A stretch of 64,000 bases of DNA from Enoplosus armatus (GCF_043641665.1 NC_092186.1:14140001-14204000); one strand, 5' to 3'; counted from the first letter of the stretch, positions 12,801 through 23,062 are shown. Translations and numbers: made by a program. The notes: generated by a model from the letters alone, not told the origin.

Positions 12801-15800
12801 GCTAACAAGCTTTGGTCAGGTGATTGTAGAGCCTCTCGTGACTGGGTCACTCCAACAAGTGGGTTAATTGTTCTGGGGTTTAGGATTTATAACTTGGCTA
12901 TAAATCACAACTTTGCTTGTGTTCCTATTAATTTTAATACATTATGAAGTTCAAAATCAAATCAATTAGGTTTAGTTCACAGCAAAATATAGCCTAATGA
13001 TTAAGAGGATCCTAACAAAGACATAAAATTGTTACATATTTGCGTCTGATCATGCATTTAGTGGCTGGCTTGCTTGCAATGATCCTATTGAACTATTGTC
13101 TCTTCTCTTCCCTCTGTCTCTCCATTACCGCTGTCCTGCTGTTGATCATAGCCAAAGCAAATGTATACAATATATTCTGCTTGATATAACACACTAACAA
13201 AGTTGTAATCACTTCATCTAAGTCTGTGACTGTTACCTCACGCCATTTGTTTAAGAATCAGGTTTACTGATGAATCACTTAACCGCCTCCCGAAGCAGGT
13301 TAGGAAGTGATCATACCCGCAACCAACCCCCCAGCCTTGATGCCCACATGCTAGTTTAAATGTTCATGTTCTCCCAAAACATAGTCATTTAAAAGTAACC
13401 ATTTTCTAACAGAAACCTGACAGACTGACACCTTGGGTGCAGTAAAACCACATTTGCTCATATCGCTCTTCTCTCTCCCTTTCTCTCTACTTGTCTTTTC
13501 TCTCTGTTTCTTGTGTTTTCAATGTTTTTCCTCCTCTTACATTGTGTGTGTGTGTTTTGTTTGTGTCCATACCCATGTTTGTGTGACTATTTTGACTTTG
13601 TCTGTTGCGTGCTTGTGTGTTGTAGACACTGTTCTCCTGTCCACTACTTCTTCTCTGTGTTCACGGCCCACCACTGGGCCTCCCTCAGTGTCTGTCTTCC
13701 CAACCTCCACCCTAAATTCCAGCTCTTTATCTACAACCAGTTGGTCAGGTACTGTACAGTGCTCTCTACATCTTCCCCAGCACCCCCACCTAGCCCCTGC
13801 CCTGCCTCACCCCATGGAACATGCTTGTGTTCATCCACTGGCACTGGGACCTTGTAGGGGTGGGAAGGTGAATGATGAGTGATTGGACATGTTGGTTTGT
13901 TTGGGACTTTTTTCCATGACGGAATTTGTGGGGGAAGAAGTTTGAGTGAAATCTCGAAGAGTGCCCAAGGAAAGCTGCCTCGCTGAAATAAGCTAACCTT
14001 TTGACAACTTCACTTTAAATATAATCAAATTTTTATGCCAGTTTTCAAGATTTGCGTTGTCAGTCAGTCTGAATTTCAGAATCAGAAATACTTTATTGAT
14101 CCCTGGGGGGAAATTGTACAATTTATTGCCATCATTGTGAGCAGTAAAGCACACTGGTTGTAGAAAGATTAAAAAAAATACAAATAAAAAACAAAAAGAC
14201 TAAGTGGTTACATTGAGAATATTAGAGGTTTGTGAAGGTTAAAGGTTATGTTTATTTTAATAGGAGCCTTCCTTGTTGAATGGGAATCTCAGACTCAACG
14301 CTGGGATTTCTCTGATTTACGTGGTGTTTAATTTGTGACTCCCCTCTTTCTTTCTTGCCTCTTGAATGAGTGATGCAGTGCATCTCTATTCAATGTCCTT
14401 CATATTGTGGCTGCTGGCTGGTTAGCTCCAGCCCAGTCACTGACACAAAATATTTTGAGATTAAACCACACTATGACGTGGAAGTAAAGGACTTTTTCAG
14501 AGAACAGACCAGAGATAGAGTGGTCTATCTCTATAATGAGCCCAGTAAATCTTAACTTGCCCTCTTTATTAGGTAACTGTTGCATAGGATGGCATAATAA
14601 GTACAGATGGCTGTTGGCTATAATAGAGTTTGGGAAGGCACTAAAAGAATCCCCCAGTCTGGTTCTTCAGTATCTGGCCTGTCATCAGTTTACATTAGGT
14701 AAAGGGAAAGGCCTGTAAATTTGATCAAGGCTAAATAATACTGCACTGTAATGGCACACATAGCTGTGGGAGACCACGTTACACAACAGCTGTCCCTGAC
14801 TGCACTTTATGTTGATAGGCATCTGCAGAGATATGTGTAAGAACCAGTGTAAGTTGGATTTTAGAATTACAAATTCTGTTGGCTTTGCAAGACAACATCA
14901 CCCTTGGGTTTACATCTAGTTATCCTTATTGGTCAGGAGAGTACAGTAAATGGAAGAGGTCATACGAAATCAAGATATACTCACACAGATGTAACTGCCT
15001 ATGCTTAGGTTTTTTCTATCTCCTGTAACTGCTACATGTTTGAGGTGTGTGTGACTGCATCCAATCAGCGTTCAACCCTTGGGTTTCAGTCTGATGCATG
15101 ACTCTGACATCTTCACTGTTAATTTCCTGCTCTTCTTTTCTCCTGAGTGACATGTCATCACTTTATGCTTGTTTATTTGATGGGTGCTTGTACACGTCTT
15201 TATTTGGATGATTATTCCAGGGAAAGAAAGTAAAGCATGTATTGGGTGTGTATGTGTGTGTTTGCTTCTCTGACTGTTGGACAGGAGGTTTGAGGTGAGT
15301 TTGCAGTGATAACTGGACGCCCAGGTGATTTGAGTCTGCTTGCTTCTGCGATATGTTGTTTAACTTCCCTTATGCTAAATTTCTGTGTACTGTTCTCTTT
15401 TCTCCCTCATCACTGCCACCTTACCTTATCCCTCAACACCCACCTTCTTCTTGTCTCTTCCCTCATTTTACAATTTCCTCACCTTTCTTCTTATCATCAT
15501 CTTCAATCTCTTCCTCATCTCCATTCTTTTTTCCCTTCATTCTGACCACCCCCTTCCCCAGGTTCCTGACAAAGCGGGAGCAGCAGCTGATGCAGAGGCG
15601 TCACCATGCTGAGGAGTTGCTGCAGTGGAAACAGCGGCTGGACCAGGAGGAGGCAGAGGTCCATAGGATGGAAAAGGAGGCCCTGGCTGTGTGGGACAGA
15701 AAAACACCTCAAGACATGGCAGAGAGTCAGAAAAGGGAGATCTCAGACATTAGCCCCAGCCCCAGTCACCATCAGAACTCAGAGCCCAGAACTGACAGTG

Positions 15801-18800
15801 AGAAAGGTGAAGCAACAGGATCATAGCTGGTTTTTGCCAGGTTTAAAGTCAAAACCAAAATGGAACCAAATTGAAATATAGGACATATCTTACAGTTTAG
15901 GACTACAGTCAAAATCAATCTGGACAAATAAAGATGACTTCATGTTAATCTGTTTTACATGTTTGCAGAGTATATGAGTGAGGGCAACTGTTCTGCAGCG
16001 ACACCTGAATCCAGCATACATACAGAGGGACTGGGGTCCCAGCAACCAGGAAGCCCATCTTCAATACAACCTGCATCAATCCCTGAAACACCTTTGGCCT
16101 CGGTCCACAGCAGCCCTGCGAATTACACCCAGGAGTTCACTTCAGCTTCCCAATCACCTATCTGCCAAGTACGCATAAATGTGGTTTTCTTTCCTTGTTG
16201 TAATTCAGTGTTTTGTCCCATCTCTTTGATGGTAACTGAGATAATTTTGAGCGTAAATATAACTACTCCAAAGCTTTATGTTGTGTGAGGGATATGCAAG
16301 GGGGTAACTCGTTGGTTGGTCTATTGTACACGTAAAATATTAATCCAGGCATACCTCTATCAGTCCATCTGACTGTGTTGTTCTATCCTGAAGTAATATT
16401 CCTGTCTCTTCTCCTCCTCCTCCTCCTCCTCCTGTTTAGTCTCTCCAGTCTTCATTCAAAGGCAGCCACAGCCCGGCTGCCTCTCCTTCAGATGGCAGCA
16501 GCAAAACCAAGATGCAGCTTCGCTCCTCCCCCCGGACCGCCAACCAGGCCCGCACTCAGCCAACTGACTACCCCATGGCCACGCAGACCGGTGAGTTACC
16601 CAGTGACTCAACACACATACACTGAATATGTAACATTTTTGGAGTGTTTAATAGTTCCCGGTAGTTCTCAGAAAAGGTAGAAGGGGGAAAGCAGAGAAGG
16701 GTGGACATGATGCAGCTATATTGCTGGCACTGTGTTGTCAGGCATAATGCGATGCTGCCAGGAATACATTATGCAAGCACTTCCTTGATACCTAACCTGC
16801 TTAGCTGTGTGATTGAAGGAGAAAACACTTTCCTTTGCACTTAGTTATCGTACAAGACTTTTCTGCTGGCCTAGTATTGTAGCTTCAGGCCACTGTTTAA
16901 ATCTTTAATCCTTTTTAATACTGTGTGTTCATTGCGTACAAGCCAAAGGAACATGTACAAAAATGAACCTGATACATTCTTGGTAAAGAAAATGTACACT
17001 AATCTCCAAAGACTTTGAGTTCGAGTGGGCACAAAGTTGGATTACCCTTTGCTAATCAGCGGTCTGGCACTGGTTTCACATTCTAACTGTGATTTATCAT
17101 CTACATTTGCCTTCAGAACCCATTTCAGACCAGAGTGACATAGAGAGCCGTATCAAGGCCCTGAAGGAAGAACTCAGAAAACGAAAGTTTATGGCCTACC
17201 AGCTGAAGAAAGAGCAGAAGAAGAGGCACAAGGAGCGCCTGAAGGCACAGGAGGCCAGCCTACTGAAGCAGCTGGAGGTAAATGTGTGTGGGTTTGTGTG
17301 TTTGTGCATTTGTCATCTACTGTATAAGCAGATTTCATCATATCTTAACTGTTATTCTCCTGTTCTCCTTTCAGAGCTATGACAACTTCATCGAGAAAAC
17401 TAAGGCAGAACTGAACAAGGAGCCAGACTCAACACCTGATACAAAGTCCCAGACCAAAGATTCCACCTCAATCGCACAGCAGTCCAGTATTAAACCACCT
17501 GCTCTCAGGTACCAAAAACGGCTGTAAACATGACACTCTGGTGCCAACATATCTTATACTGTAATATGAGTAAGAAAAGATAGGTGTTCAATTAAAAGCA
17601 AATACCTCTTTCTCAGGTCTGAAACCAGCAAAATCTCTGACTCTGAAAGGACACGAATTGATGCTTCATTAGATCACAGTAAGTGATATAACTAATAAAC
17701 ATTACATACAGTATTCATTGAAAAAATGTGTTTTGACATAGATATTCCAATAATAATGTGACCCATTCCTATTATGACAGATGCCGTTCCTCAACCAGAT
17801 CATAGTAGATCAACTTCAGTGCCTGAAGAATTATCTGATGAAGACCCACCAACAGTCACTCCAACCCCAGTATATGGCAGCCCAGAGTGTCCAACCTCAG
17901 GACAGAGGAGCCACCTGTCCACAGAGGGTCTTATAAGACCTTCCTCTAAAGAAGCCCAGGCACAGGTGATTGAGTCTGGGGATGAGAACATTGTGTCTTA
18001 TCAAAGATCTGACATTCAGGGAGAGCTGGAGGTGGAAGTAAGATCCAAGTTTGAGGATCAAGGTTCTGAATGTCTTCTCAAACTGGAAAAGGAAGACCGA
18101 CTTGACTCCCTGGAGAAGCTGTTTACATCCAAACAATCCTCTTCCATGAGTGAAGAACATCAACATTCTCCATCTGTTAGCCTAGAACAAGATAAACAAA
18201 TAAAGACAAGGGAAACATCTGAAGCTGAGGAAGATGAAAAATCTAATATCATCGCCTCTAGTAAGTCACATTCAGCTGCAGTGGACCTCAAAATCTCACC
18301 GCATCCAAGCTACAGCCCTTCATCCAGTGACCATTCCTGCTCCCCTGACTCGGTTGCCTTCTCTTCAAAGAGGGAGGCACCCATAAAGGATGTTGAGGTG
18401 TCTTCTCCCATAGCGGATGGCTATCATGATGACTTTGAGTCTTCAGTGGAGTCTTCACCCAGGGAGGAGCACCATAGTTACAAGCCTGCCTCTCAAATCT
18501 CAGTTTCCCCTACTGAGATCAAGGGCTTGAGAAAGGACTACCCTAGCAGAGCCACACCGTATGACAGCCAGGATGATGAGGTAGAGGAGGAAATAGCTGA
18601 AGAACTGAGTCACCATTCAGGGGGTAGTGGAGCTAGCCACCAATCTGGAAGACTGCTAGATCTTCATAACCAGACAGAAGACTCCAAACAAAGTGAGGAC
18701 ATTGTTAATTCCAACCACTCACTATCCATCTCTCCTCTGCAGACCCCTCTCTCTCCTGTTATAGATGAAATGCCAAGTTTTAACATTGGAGATCGGGTTC

Positions 18801-21800
18801 TCGTCGGCGGTGTTCAGCCCGGCACTCTGAGATTCAAAGGTCCAACCAGCTTTGCCAATGGCTTCTGGGCCGGTGTGGAGTTAGATAAGTCTGAGGGCAG
18901 CAACAACGGCACTTATGATGAGGTGGTATACTTTGAGTGTGATGAGAGCCACGGTATCTTTGCTCCTCCAGACAAGATCACACACCTGCCAGACAAGTTT
19001 GAGATCTACACAGACACAACAGAGGATGAGGACTCATTCTTTGACGAACTGTCAGATAAAGGTGGGGATAAACGTAAAACAGATGAGAACACATCCCAAA
19101 AACAAGGAAATCTGAAAAATGAACAAACATCTCGTGAGGTCTATGGGTCTGGAGATAAAACAGTTGCAGATGAGTCTGTTAACAAGAGCCAGTCCCAACT
19201 GAAGGCCGGATCCCACCCTAATTTTCCGCATTACAACGAATCCAAGCATCCCATTTCTAATGGCAACACTATGGACATCATTTTGAATTTTGAAGATGCA
19301 CCAACCACCCTCCTCATCTCTGACATGGACAAGATGGGCCTAGAGAAGCAGAGTCGGAAGGAGATAACTACCCTTGTTGAGAGAGAAGACGTGGACACAC
19401 AACACCAGTTTACTCCTGCGGATCTTTCCACAGATATCAGGGATGATGAGGGAGAACAGAAGGACAATGACTTAGTGGACACATTTACAGACAAGCTCCT
19501 CAACAACTTTGTGAAAGACACTGTGACGCAGTTTGCTGAGATTAAAAAGGCTAAAGAGCAGAAGATAGAAGCTGCCAACCAGATAAACAGGGACCTGTTT
19601 GGTGAAAATGTTGAAGAAGAACAATGGTTCTCCTCAGTGGAACAAAAAGATGGTCTACCTTTCTTCCTACCTGCAGAAAAAGAGGAGCTGTCTTCTCCAG
19701 AGCTGTGTAACCGACCAGTGAGTGTATATTTATGATTCTTTAGTAACCTGAAAAAAATAACAATATTTTGTCCCCACGTGTTTTGTAATGTGAAAGACGT
19801 AGGACTCAAAAGGTCATCAGTGAGCAAAAACCTTTAAAGTGTGATAGTGCTGTACATGATTGAACTGTGGAATTTTCATTGTATAACACCAGCAATGACA
19901 TTATCAAGTAACTGACAAACAATACTTGTTGATTTGCCCTGGAGAACTTGTTTTAGGTGTGTGTGCAGCCAAAGTCCAACTTTATGTTGACAGACTTGAT
20001 TGAATTTTGGGCTCTTTGCTGAAAACCTTTTGTGTCTGAAACATCAGTAAGAATACTATTAGATCAAAAGTGTAAAAACATGATTCATAATGGGACTGCC
20101 ATGGTGCGGTTAGATATTCATATTTATGGCAGGTTCTAATCTTAAACTGGAAGCAAGCATGAAATTCACCTTTTCCTGTATTTCTTTCACAACAGGAGAG
20201 TCCAGTGTTGGGGGCCAGCGGTCAAGAGGAGCTCGCCAAGCGACTAGCGGAGTTGGAACTGAGCCGTGAACTCCTAGATGAGATAGGTGACGATCAGGAC
20301 TGGTTTGATGAGGACTTTGGCCTCAGCTCCCGCAGAGAACAGCAGAGACTCAAACAGAAACAGATAGAAGAAGAGGAAGAGGAGAGGCTGGGGAGGTCTG
20401 AGTCATCAGCTGGAGCAGCCCTGGGGGGGCTGGTCTCATCACCTGGTGGGGAACAGCAGGTTAAGACTCCACCTAGACCTGAGCTACCTCTCCCAATGCC
20501 CCCCAAACTACCTGAGCAGCCTGCCATGGTGGTGCCCCACTCAGCCACAGAGGTGGAGAAGATGGTCCATGCTGCCACTCAGGAGATCTGGGAGAGCTGT
20601 GGCCTGGGGAAGGAGGGAGCACTGACCCTTGCACATCTGTCAAACCCCACACCTTCACAAAAGTATCTGGGTAAAGAGGCCAGCAGCCAGGACCAGGAGG
20701 CCCTCTGTATCTGCAGCTACAGAAAGGTGAAAAGGAGAACTTTCAAAACATCAAAAGTCAATATAACACAGATAACCATACAGATAGCCCAGAGAAAAAT
20801 GTTATGCATGTGTATTGTAAAACCACAATACAAGGAAGACAAGCATCCTTGACTTCCTTTTCATCCCCAACCATGCTGCTGACAATCGGCACACCCCTGT
20901 CCTGCTTCAGTAGTACTAAGCCTACAGCAGCTGGACTTGCATTTTGCCTCCATAATTATATCTTGAAGACAGCACTTATGCTGAGTGAGTTCACTGAGGT
21001 TAAATGCCAGGCGAGTTCCCATTATTCAGCAGATTCCTCTTGGATTAGCATCTAAACATTTTCAAGACTACACAGCTATTTCCGTTGCCTTTGACCTTGG
21101 ACTCTTGCCTCAATTGGTCAGATGCTTTTTCCTTTGAATGCAAATACTAGAGCTGTTGAGCAGTAACTATTGCTGACATTTTGACATGTTATCTCACTCA
21201 TTTATGTTCACCTAACATGGGATTACTCAGCCTGAGAGACGTATCTGCTGCAGCTTTAAGCTCAGCTTTATTTAATATTACATATTAAGCACTCACATTT
21301 TATCACTCTCTGTCATTCCCTAGGCTGTGTATGACCTGACATGGGAGATACTTCAGGAGATCTATGCTGAGGACCCCAACGCTGATCAGCCTCAGTGGAT
21401 CAAACCACGTCGGCTCAAGTCCTCCTCCTTCCATAGAGTAAAGACACCAGGAGATATCACAAAAGTCCAGGTACAGGACTGCAAGACAATCAAAGTGACT
21501 GGAAGTATAAAATAACTTCACAATGTGACTTTGTTAATTCACTTTTGTTATCAGCAAATTTTATGGCTATAGTTGTGTAAAGTTCTTTACAGTCACAGAA
21601 ATTCAAATGCAGTGTACACTCATGATATGGTATTTTTTTGTGTATATGTGTTTACCAGGAATTCATCACAGCAGAAGTACTGAAAATGTACAGTCTGACA
21701 AAAGATCAGAGCCAGAAGACTGACTGGCAGAAGATGCTCAAATTTGGCAGAAAGAAGCGGGACAGAGTCGATCACATACTGGTAGGTCACAGAATCAAAT

Positions 21801-22560
21801 GTGTGGGGTTTCTTAATACACGATTTTTAAGTGCTGCATCAGGGATCACATTTTTCTGTCACCAGGATCATCTACTATATAGTGGGCGTTTGTAACCCAC
21901 TTGTTCAAGATCACTATCATGTATTGCTTGTATAGTTTTTGCTCAGTTAGATACAAACAAATTGCATTTGTACTTCTGTTTCAATTTGAAAGTCCTGTGT
22001 GACCTGATTTGGGTTTTTTCCTTTTGGATAATATTAGAACCAATTTGTTTATTTCCTCTAGATTGCAACAGCATTTTATAAAATGTTCATATGAGATAGA
22101 AATTTATCTGGCTAAAACATCTATTAGGAGTATAGCCTACATATAGTTCCACATACATACCACAGTGAGTTTGCAGATCCTATTCGATTCTACTTAACAA
22201 TTAACAAAGCAGAAAAATAGACTAATGCAAGAGCAACAGTATGTTACAGGAACTGATTATAGAACGGTTACCCAGCCCTGAAATTGTGATTTGCAAGGTC
22301 ATTTTTGCATAGAAGTTCCACTTAACTCACCGCTATATGAACAACTGATTTTAGTCACTGTGCGACAGGAGTTGACCCTGTTTGTTTCTCAGGTTCAGGA
22401 ACTCCATGAGGAGGAGGCCCAGTGGGTCAACTATGACGAGGACGAGCTGTTTGTCAAGATGCAGCTGGCAGACAGCATCTTCGATGCTTTGCTGAAGGAC
22501 ACTGCAAACGTTCTGACACAAATCTATGACAAGAGGGCCAAAAGAGACCCCCTCTCCTGA
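735..22560 (+). CDS. cep350: Centrosome-associated protein 350 (5'-truncated, 29 coding exons)
   Basis: Large centrosomal and ciliary scaffold. CEP350 is known to anchor microtubules at centrosomes, bind FOP/CEP43 and CEP19, and support centriole stability and cilium formation. Twenty-nine exons join in consistent phase (8,231 nt, about 2,743 codons with the stop) and follow the human order block by block: KLVKMVLGP, KKRHYDADTVRQYI, LQPDRLSP, RIEALKATAASLS, SVINIFTK, ESVRQLGDVER, KFDESMTEDEIEE, SIMQKLKKMRS, DQSDIESRIKALKEEL, a CAP-Gly domain (about 18779-18990), the GASGQEELAKRL block with GDDQDWFDEDFG, and the C-terminal RDRVDHIL-VQELHEEEAQWVNY block. Human CEP350 is about 3,100 residues, so about 400 or more N-terminal residues are upstream of the window. 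Much of the protein is Ser-rich or predicted coiled coil. Identification is very secure; single exon edges are inferred from splice consensus and phase. Confidence 0.97.
855..2035 (+). other. cep350: cep350 intron after window exon 1
   Basis: 1.18 kb with no exon or recognised repeat. It ends in the acceptor ccaccag. The short open frames inside show no similarity I recognise. Confidence 0.75.
2036..2778 (+). CDS. cep350: cep350 window exon 2
   Basis: 743 nt, phase 1 in and 0 out, donor gtaggt. Starts with an Arg/Ser-rich segment, continues through the conserved IQGILDDLQLEV motif and KKRHYDADTVRQYISRQQEE, and ends in a charged coiled-coil helix (RRNQRLQELYRKQREV, RLQETYNKLLLEEAQL). All of these have clear human CEP350 counterparts. 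Confidence 0.95.
2923..3041 (+). CDS. cep350: cep350 window exon 3
   Basis: 119 nt, phase 0 to 2, between acceptor gccacag and donor gtaaca. Encodes MYQPSGESDKENK, the counterpart of human GYQPSGESDKENK, then a Ser/Pro-rich linker. Confidence 0.9.
3042..3820 (+). other. cep350: cep350 intron after window exon 3
   Basis: 779 bp, AT-rich, with no exon or recognised repeat. Ends in a good polypyrimidine tract and cctattgcag. Confidence 0.7.
3821..4845 (+). CDS. cep350: cep350 window exon 4
   Basis: 1,025 nt, phase 2 to 1, donor gttagt. Encodes LLQPDRLSPAV, LLSHLLRLE, RIEALKATAASLSNRIESEA, the SISEGPLLSEGSFSE block and GSPLSVINIFTKNL, all conserved in human CEP350. The middle (about 4190-4490) is poorly conserved and probably disordered. 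Confidence 0.95.
4846..5206 (+). other. cep350: cep350 intron after window exon 4
   Basis: 361 bp, AT-rich, with a short poly(A) run near 5000. Nothing else seen. Confidence 0.7.
5207..5348 (+). CDS. cep350: cep350 window exon 5
   Basis: 142 nt, phase 1 to 2. Encodes a Ser-rich stretch with VYEDDFVSSHSSG, matching human SYEDDFVSS. Donor gtaaga. Confidence 0.88.
5646..5815 (+). CDS. cep350: cep350 window exon 6
   Basis: 170 nt, phase 2 to 1. His/Ser-rich low-complexity segment (HSSFHSSIHSPHLSSG). Weakly conserved; placed by phase, the acceptor cttttag and the donor gtgagg. Confidence 0.8.
5985..6162 (+). CDS. cep350: cep350 window exon 7
   Basis: 178 nt, phase 1 to 2. Encodes SDQSDATLVEEQRSSCSPPS and a Ser/Lys-rich tail with SVHSNDVSGE. 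The frame is set by its neighbours; the family match is modest because the region is disordered. Confidence 0.82.
6163..7921 (+). other. cep350: cep350 intron after window exon 7
   Basis: 1.76 kb. No exon accepted. The 6890-7110 part is open on both strands and GC-richer than its surroundings, but has no conserved protein pattern or matching splice sites. No clear transposon. Confidence 0.65.
7922..8106 (+). CDS. cep350: cep350 window exon 8
   Basis: 185 nt, phase 2 to 1. Ser/Pro/Gly-rich segment (GHDSKKSKAARPKQ, SGSPDPGSPPGADSPS). Joins both neighbours in frame; donor gtaaat. Confidence 0.82.
8397..8560 (+). CDS. cep350: cep350 window exon 9
   Basis: 164 nt, phase 1 to 0. Encodes RMAAELHYLESIEESVRQLG and SMAQQESVSLAQMLK, an almost exact match to human CEP350. 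Start of a long coiled-coil region that runs through the next two exons. Confidence 0.95.
8561..9028 (+). other. cep350: cep350 intron after window exon 9
   Basis: 468 bp, AT-rich. It starts gtgaagaagg then a T run; nothing else seen. Confidence 0.7.
9029..9139 (+). CDS. cep350: cep350 window exon 10
   Basis: 111 nt, phase 0 to 0. Encodes KQQRHERDLYELKIKAEREA and LETQLQLEENRQRVAR, a charged coiled coil matching human QQQRHERDLALLKLKAEQEA. The donor gtacaa is followed at once by a CA repeat (9148-9170). Confidence 0.95.
9313..9453 (+). CDS. cep350: cep350 window exon 11
   Basis: 141 nt, phase 0 to 0. Continues the coiled coil (LAGTQKETLEGLQEATTKMM, AEAARYTADTARHIKE), as in human CEP350. Donor gttagc. 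Confidence 0.93.
9619..9758 (+). CDS. cep350: cep350 window exon 12
   Basis: 140 nt, phase 0 to 2. Starts MTELARSQIAGALVV, the counterpart of human MAELTRTHISDAVV, then a charged linker. Confidence 0.9.
10034..10141 (+). CDS. cep350: cep350 window exon 13
   Basis: 108 nt, phase 2 to 2. Encodes SSLNSLSHSDSPSFRRPNL, a Ser-rich linker. A symmetric exon, so skipping would keep the frame. Confidence 0.82.
10244..10467 (+). CDS. cep350: cep350 window exon 14
   Basis: 224 nt, phase 2 to 1. Ser/Lys-rich, ending SIEEVLTAANDSLCSDSIPS, matching human SIDEQVQTAADDSLRSDSVPS. Confidence 0.92.
10706..10917 (+). CDS. cep350: cep350 window exon 15
   Basis: 212 nt, phase 1 to 0. Encodes TEYSLKFDESMTEDEIEERS and FRSLLPSEAHRRG, one of the most conserved blocks of CEP350. 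Donor gtgaga. Confidence 0.96.
11169..11447 (+). CDS. cep350: cep350 window exon 16
   Basis: 279 nt, phase 0 to 0. Encodes SGGQDSFSQFTMDMVRQYMK and LAWLEHQKQRLRDKGEDDKM, then KKQRGLLMKLQQEQ. Strong coiled coil, nearly identical to human. Confidence 0.96.
11561..11710 (+). CDS. cep350: cep350 window exon 17
   Basis: 150 nt, phase 0 to 0. Encodes AEIKRLQEANKAARKERQLL and the rest of that helix; near-identical to human. Perfect donor gtaagt. Confidence 0.96.
11916..12076 (+). CDS. cep350: cep350 window exon 18
   Basis: 161 nt, phase 0 to 2. Encodes RSPSPSLSISGSETSSIMQK and LKKMRSHMDEK. The unspliced frame hits TAA one codon later; the donor gtaaag at 12077 overlaps it, and the Lys codon is completed in the next exon, as in human MDEKFLTKREQ. 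Confidence 0.94.
12077..15561 (+). other. cep350: cep350 long intron after window exon 18
   Basis: 3.5 kb, the longest cep350 intron in the window. It holds a retroposon 3' end near 14070-14120 and a possible 123-nt cassette exon at 13626-13748 (see findings). The acceptor follows a very pyrimidine-rich stretch (15385-15560). Confidence 0.7.
14070..14120 (+). repeat. Retroposon 3' end (teleost ACTTTATTGATCCC-type)
   Basis: Contains the phrase aatactttattgatccc followed by a G run and aaattg, which I recognise as a very common 3' end of truncated teleost retroposons. Only this short tail is clear. The family name is not certain. Confidence 0.55.
15562..15806 (+). CDS. cep350: cep350 window exon 19
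   Basis: 245 nt, phase 2 to 1. Encodes FLTKREQQLMQRRHHAEELL and a continued coiled coil (QWKQRLDQEEAEVHRMEKEA), near-identical to human. Confidence 0.96.
15969..16168 (+). CDS. cep350: cep350 window exon 20
   Basis: 200 nt, phase 1 to 0. Ser/Pro-rich linker with GSQQPGSPSSIQPASIPETP. Human has an equivalent EQPGSP stretch. Donor gtacgc. Confidence 0.88.
16440..16590 (+). CDS. cep350: cep350 window exon 21
   Basis: 151 nt, phase 0 to 1. Ser-rich linker (SFKGSHSPAASPSDGSSKTK). Weak conservation; supported by the CTCC-rich tract and acceptor tgtttag, the donor gtgagt and phase. Confidence 0.85.
16591..17116 (+). other. cep350: cep350 intron after window exon 21
   Basis: 526 bp without exon or recognised repeat. 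Confidence 0.7.
17117..17277 (+). CDS. cep350: cep350 window exon 22
   Basis: 161 nt, phase 1 to 0. Encodes SDQSDIESRIKALKEELRKR and KKEQKKRHKERLKAQEASLL, a strongly conserved basic coiled coil of CEP350. Confidence 0.96.
17375..17508 (+). CDS. cep350: cep350 window exon 23
   Basis: 134 nt, phase 0 to 2. Starts SYDNFIEKTKAELNK, matching human SYDEFIKKTEAELSQ. Donor gtacca. Confidence 0.94.
17617..17678 (+). CDS. cep350: cep350 window exon 24 (62 nt)
   Basis: Short exon, phase 2 to 1, encoding SETSKISDSERTRIDASLDH, aligned with human RSETAKNWKSLTESER. Perfect donor gtaagt. Too short to stand alone as an open frame; found from splice signals and phase. Confidence 0.9.
17781..19717 (+). CDS. 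cep350: cep350 window exon 25 with CAP-Gly domain
   Basis: 1,937 nt, phase 1 to 0, the largest exon. About 330 residues of acidic Ser-rich linker lead to a CAP-Gly domain at about 18779-18990 (FNIGDRVLVGGVQPGTLRFK, then FANGFWAGVELDKSEGSNNG). The canonical GKNDG tubulin/EB-tail motif is GSNNG here; human CEP350 also departs from it, so weaker or different tail binding is possible. After the domain come more acidic linker and the LLNNFVKDTVTQFAEIKKAK helix. Ends in SSPELCNRP at the donor gtgagt. Confidence 0.97.
19718..20195 (+). other. cep350: cep350 intron after window exon 25
   Basis: 478 bp with no exon or recognised repeat. Confidence 0.7.
20196..20726 (+). CDS. cep350: cep350 window exon 26
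   Basis: 531 nt, phase 0 to 0. Encodes ESPVLGASGQEELAKRLAEL and GDDQDWFDEDFGLSS (both near-identical to human), then a Glu/Pro-rich linker and an HAATQEIWE helix. Donor gtgaaa. Confidence 0.96.
20727..21323 (+). other. cep350: cep350 intron after window exon 26
   Basis: 597 bp. Nothing recognised. Confidence 0.7.
21324..21470 (+). CDS. cep350: cep350 window exon 27
   Basis: 147 nt, phase 0 to 0. Encodes AVYDLTWEILQEIYAEDPNA and QWIKPRRLKSSSFHRVKTP, matching the human AVFDLTKEIFEEIFAEDPN block. Confidence 0.95.
21659..21781 (+). CDS. cep350: cep350 window exon 28
   Basis: 123 nt, phase 0 to 0. Encodes EFITAEVLKMYSLTKDQS and TDWQKMLKFGRKKRDRVDHI. Highly conserved C-terminal block. Confidence 0.96.
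21782..22392 (+). other. cep350: cep350 last intron
   Basis: 611 bp, AT-rich, no exon seen. Acceptor tttctcag before the terminal exon. Confidence 0.7.
22393..22560 (+). CDS. cep350: cep350 terminal coding exon
   Basis: 168 nt including TGA at 22558-22560. Encodes VQELHEEEAQWVNYDEDELF and VKMQLADSIFDALLKDT, followed by a short divergent tail. The human protein ends in the same block. Confidence 0.97.
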   Translation, partial: VQELHEEEAQWVNYDEDELFVKMQLADSIFDALLKDTANVLTQIYDKRAKRDPLS

Positions 22561-23054
22561 CAGCTTTCCTGCTTAGATTTTAAACTACAACCTCTAGCTC
22601 AATCCCAGTCTTTCCTCACCCCAGTGAACTCCAGCCAACCTACTGCTGCTCAGTCTTCCACCAGCTGATGTGCCAACAGCAACCCTCAGATGCCTTGGGT
22701 CCCAGCATTACCTCTCAGCTAAACAACTCCTACTTATTTCTATGACATTAATTTGCTGAATTAGCTTCAGCTAACTGTAGTCGTTATAATAATTTGTTCT
22801 ACACACAGAACGCCTCTTTGAGCAATCCAGCTTTCTTAAACCTTAACACCATCTAGTCTCAGTTCTCACCTCCTGGACTGGTCCTTTTGTAAATGCCAGT
22901 TGCAGAATGAGTCGATGTTTTGATAGGATGGACTGTGCCATTTGTTAGCATTTAAAGTCCAGTGATGCTGCTAAGTTGATTTCCATACGGGACTGTAACA
23001 TAAAATTCACCTGGAACAAAAGTAGGTTGTTATATTTTGTATTGAATCTTAAAG

Positions 23055-23062
23055 TGTGTGTG

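Noticed and set aside
19231..19827. 198-codon open frame on the minus strand
   Set aside because: Antisense shadow of cep350 window exon 25, whose plus-strand product is strongly conserved; no splice or homology support on the minus strand.
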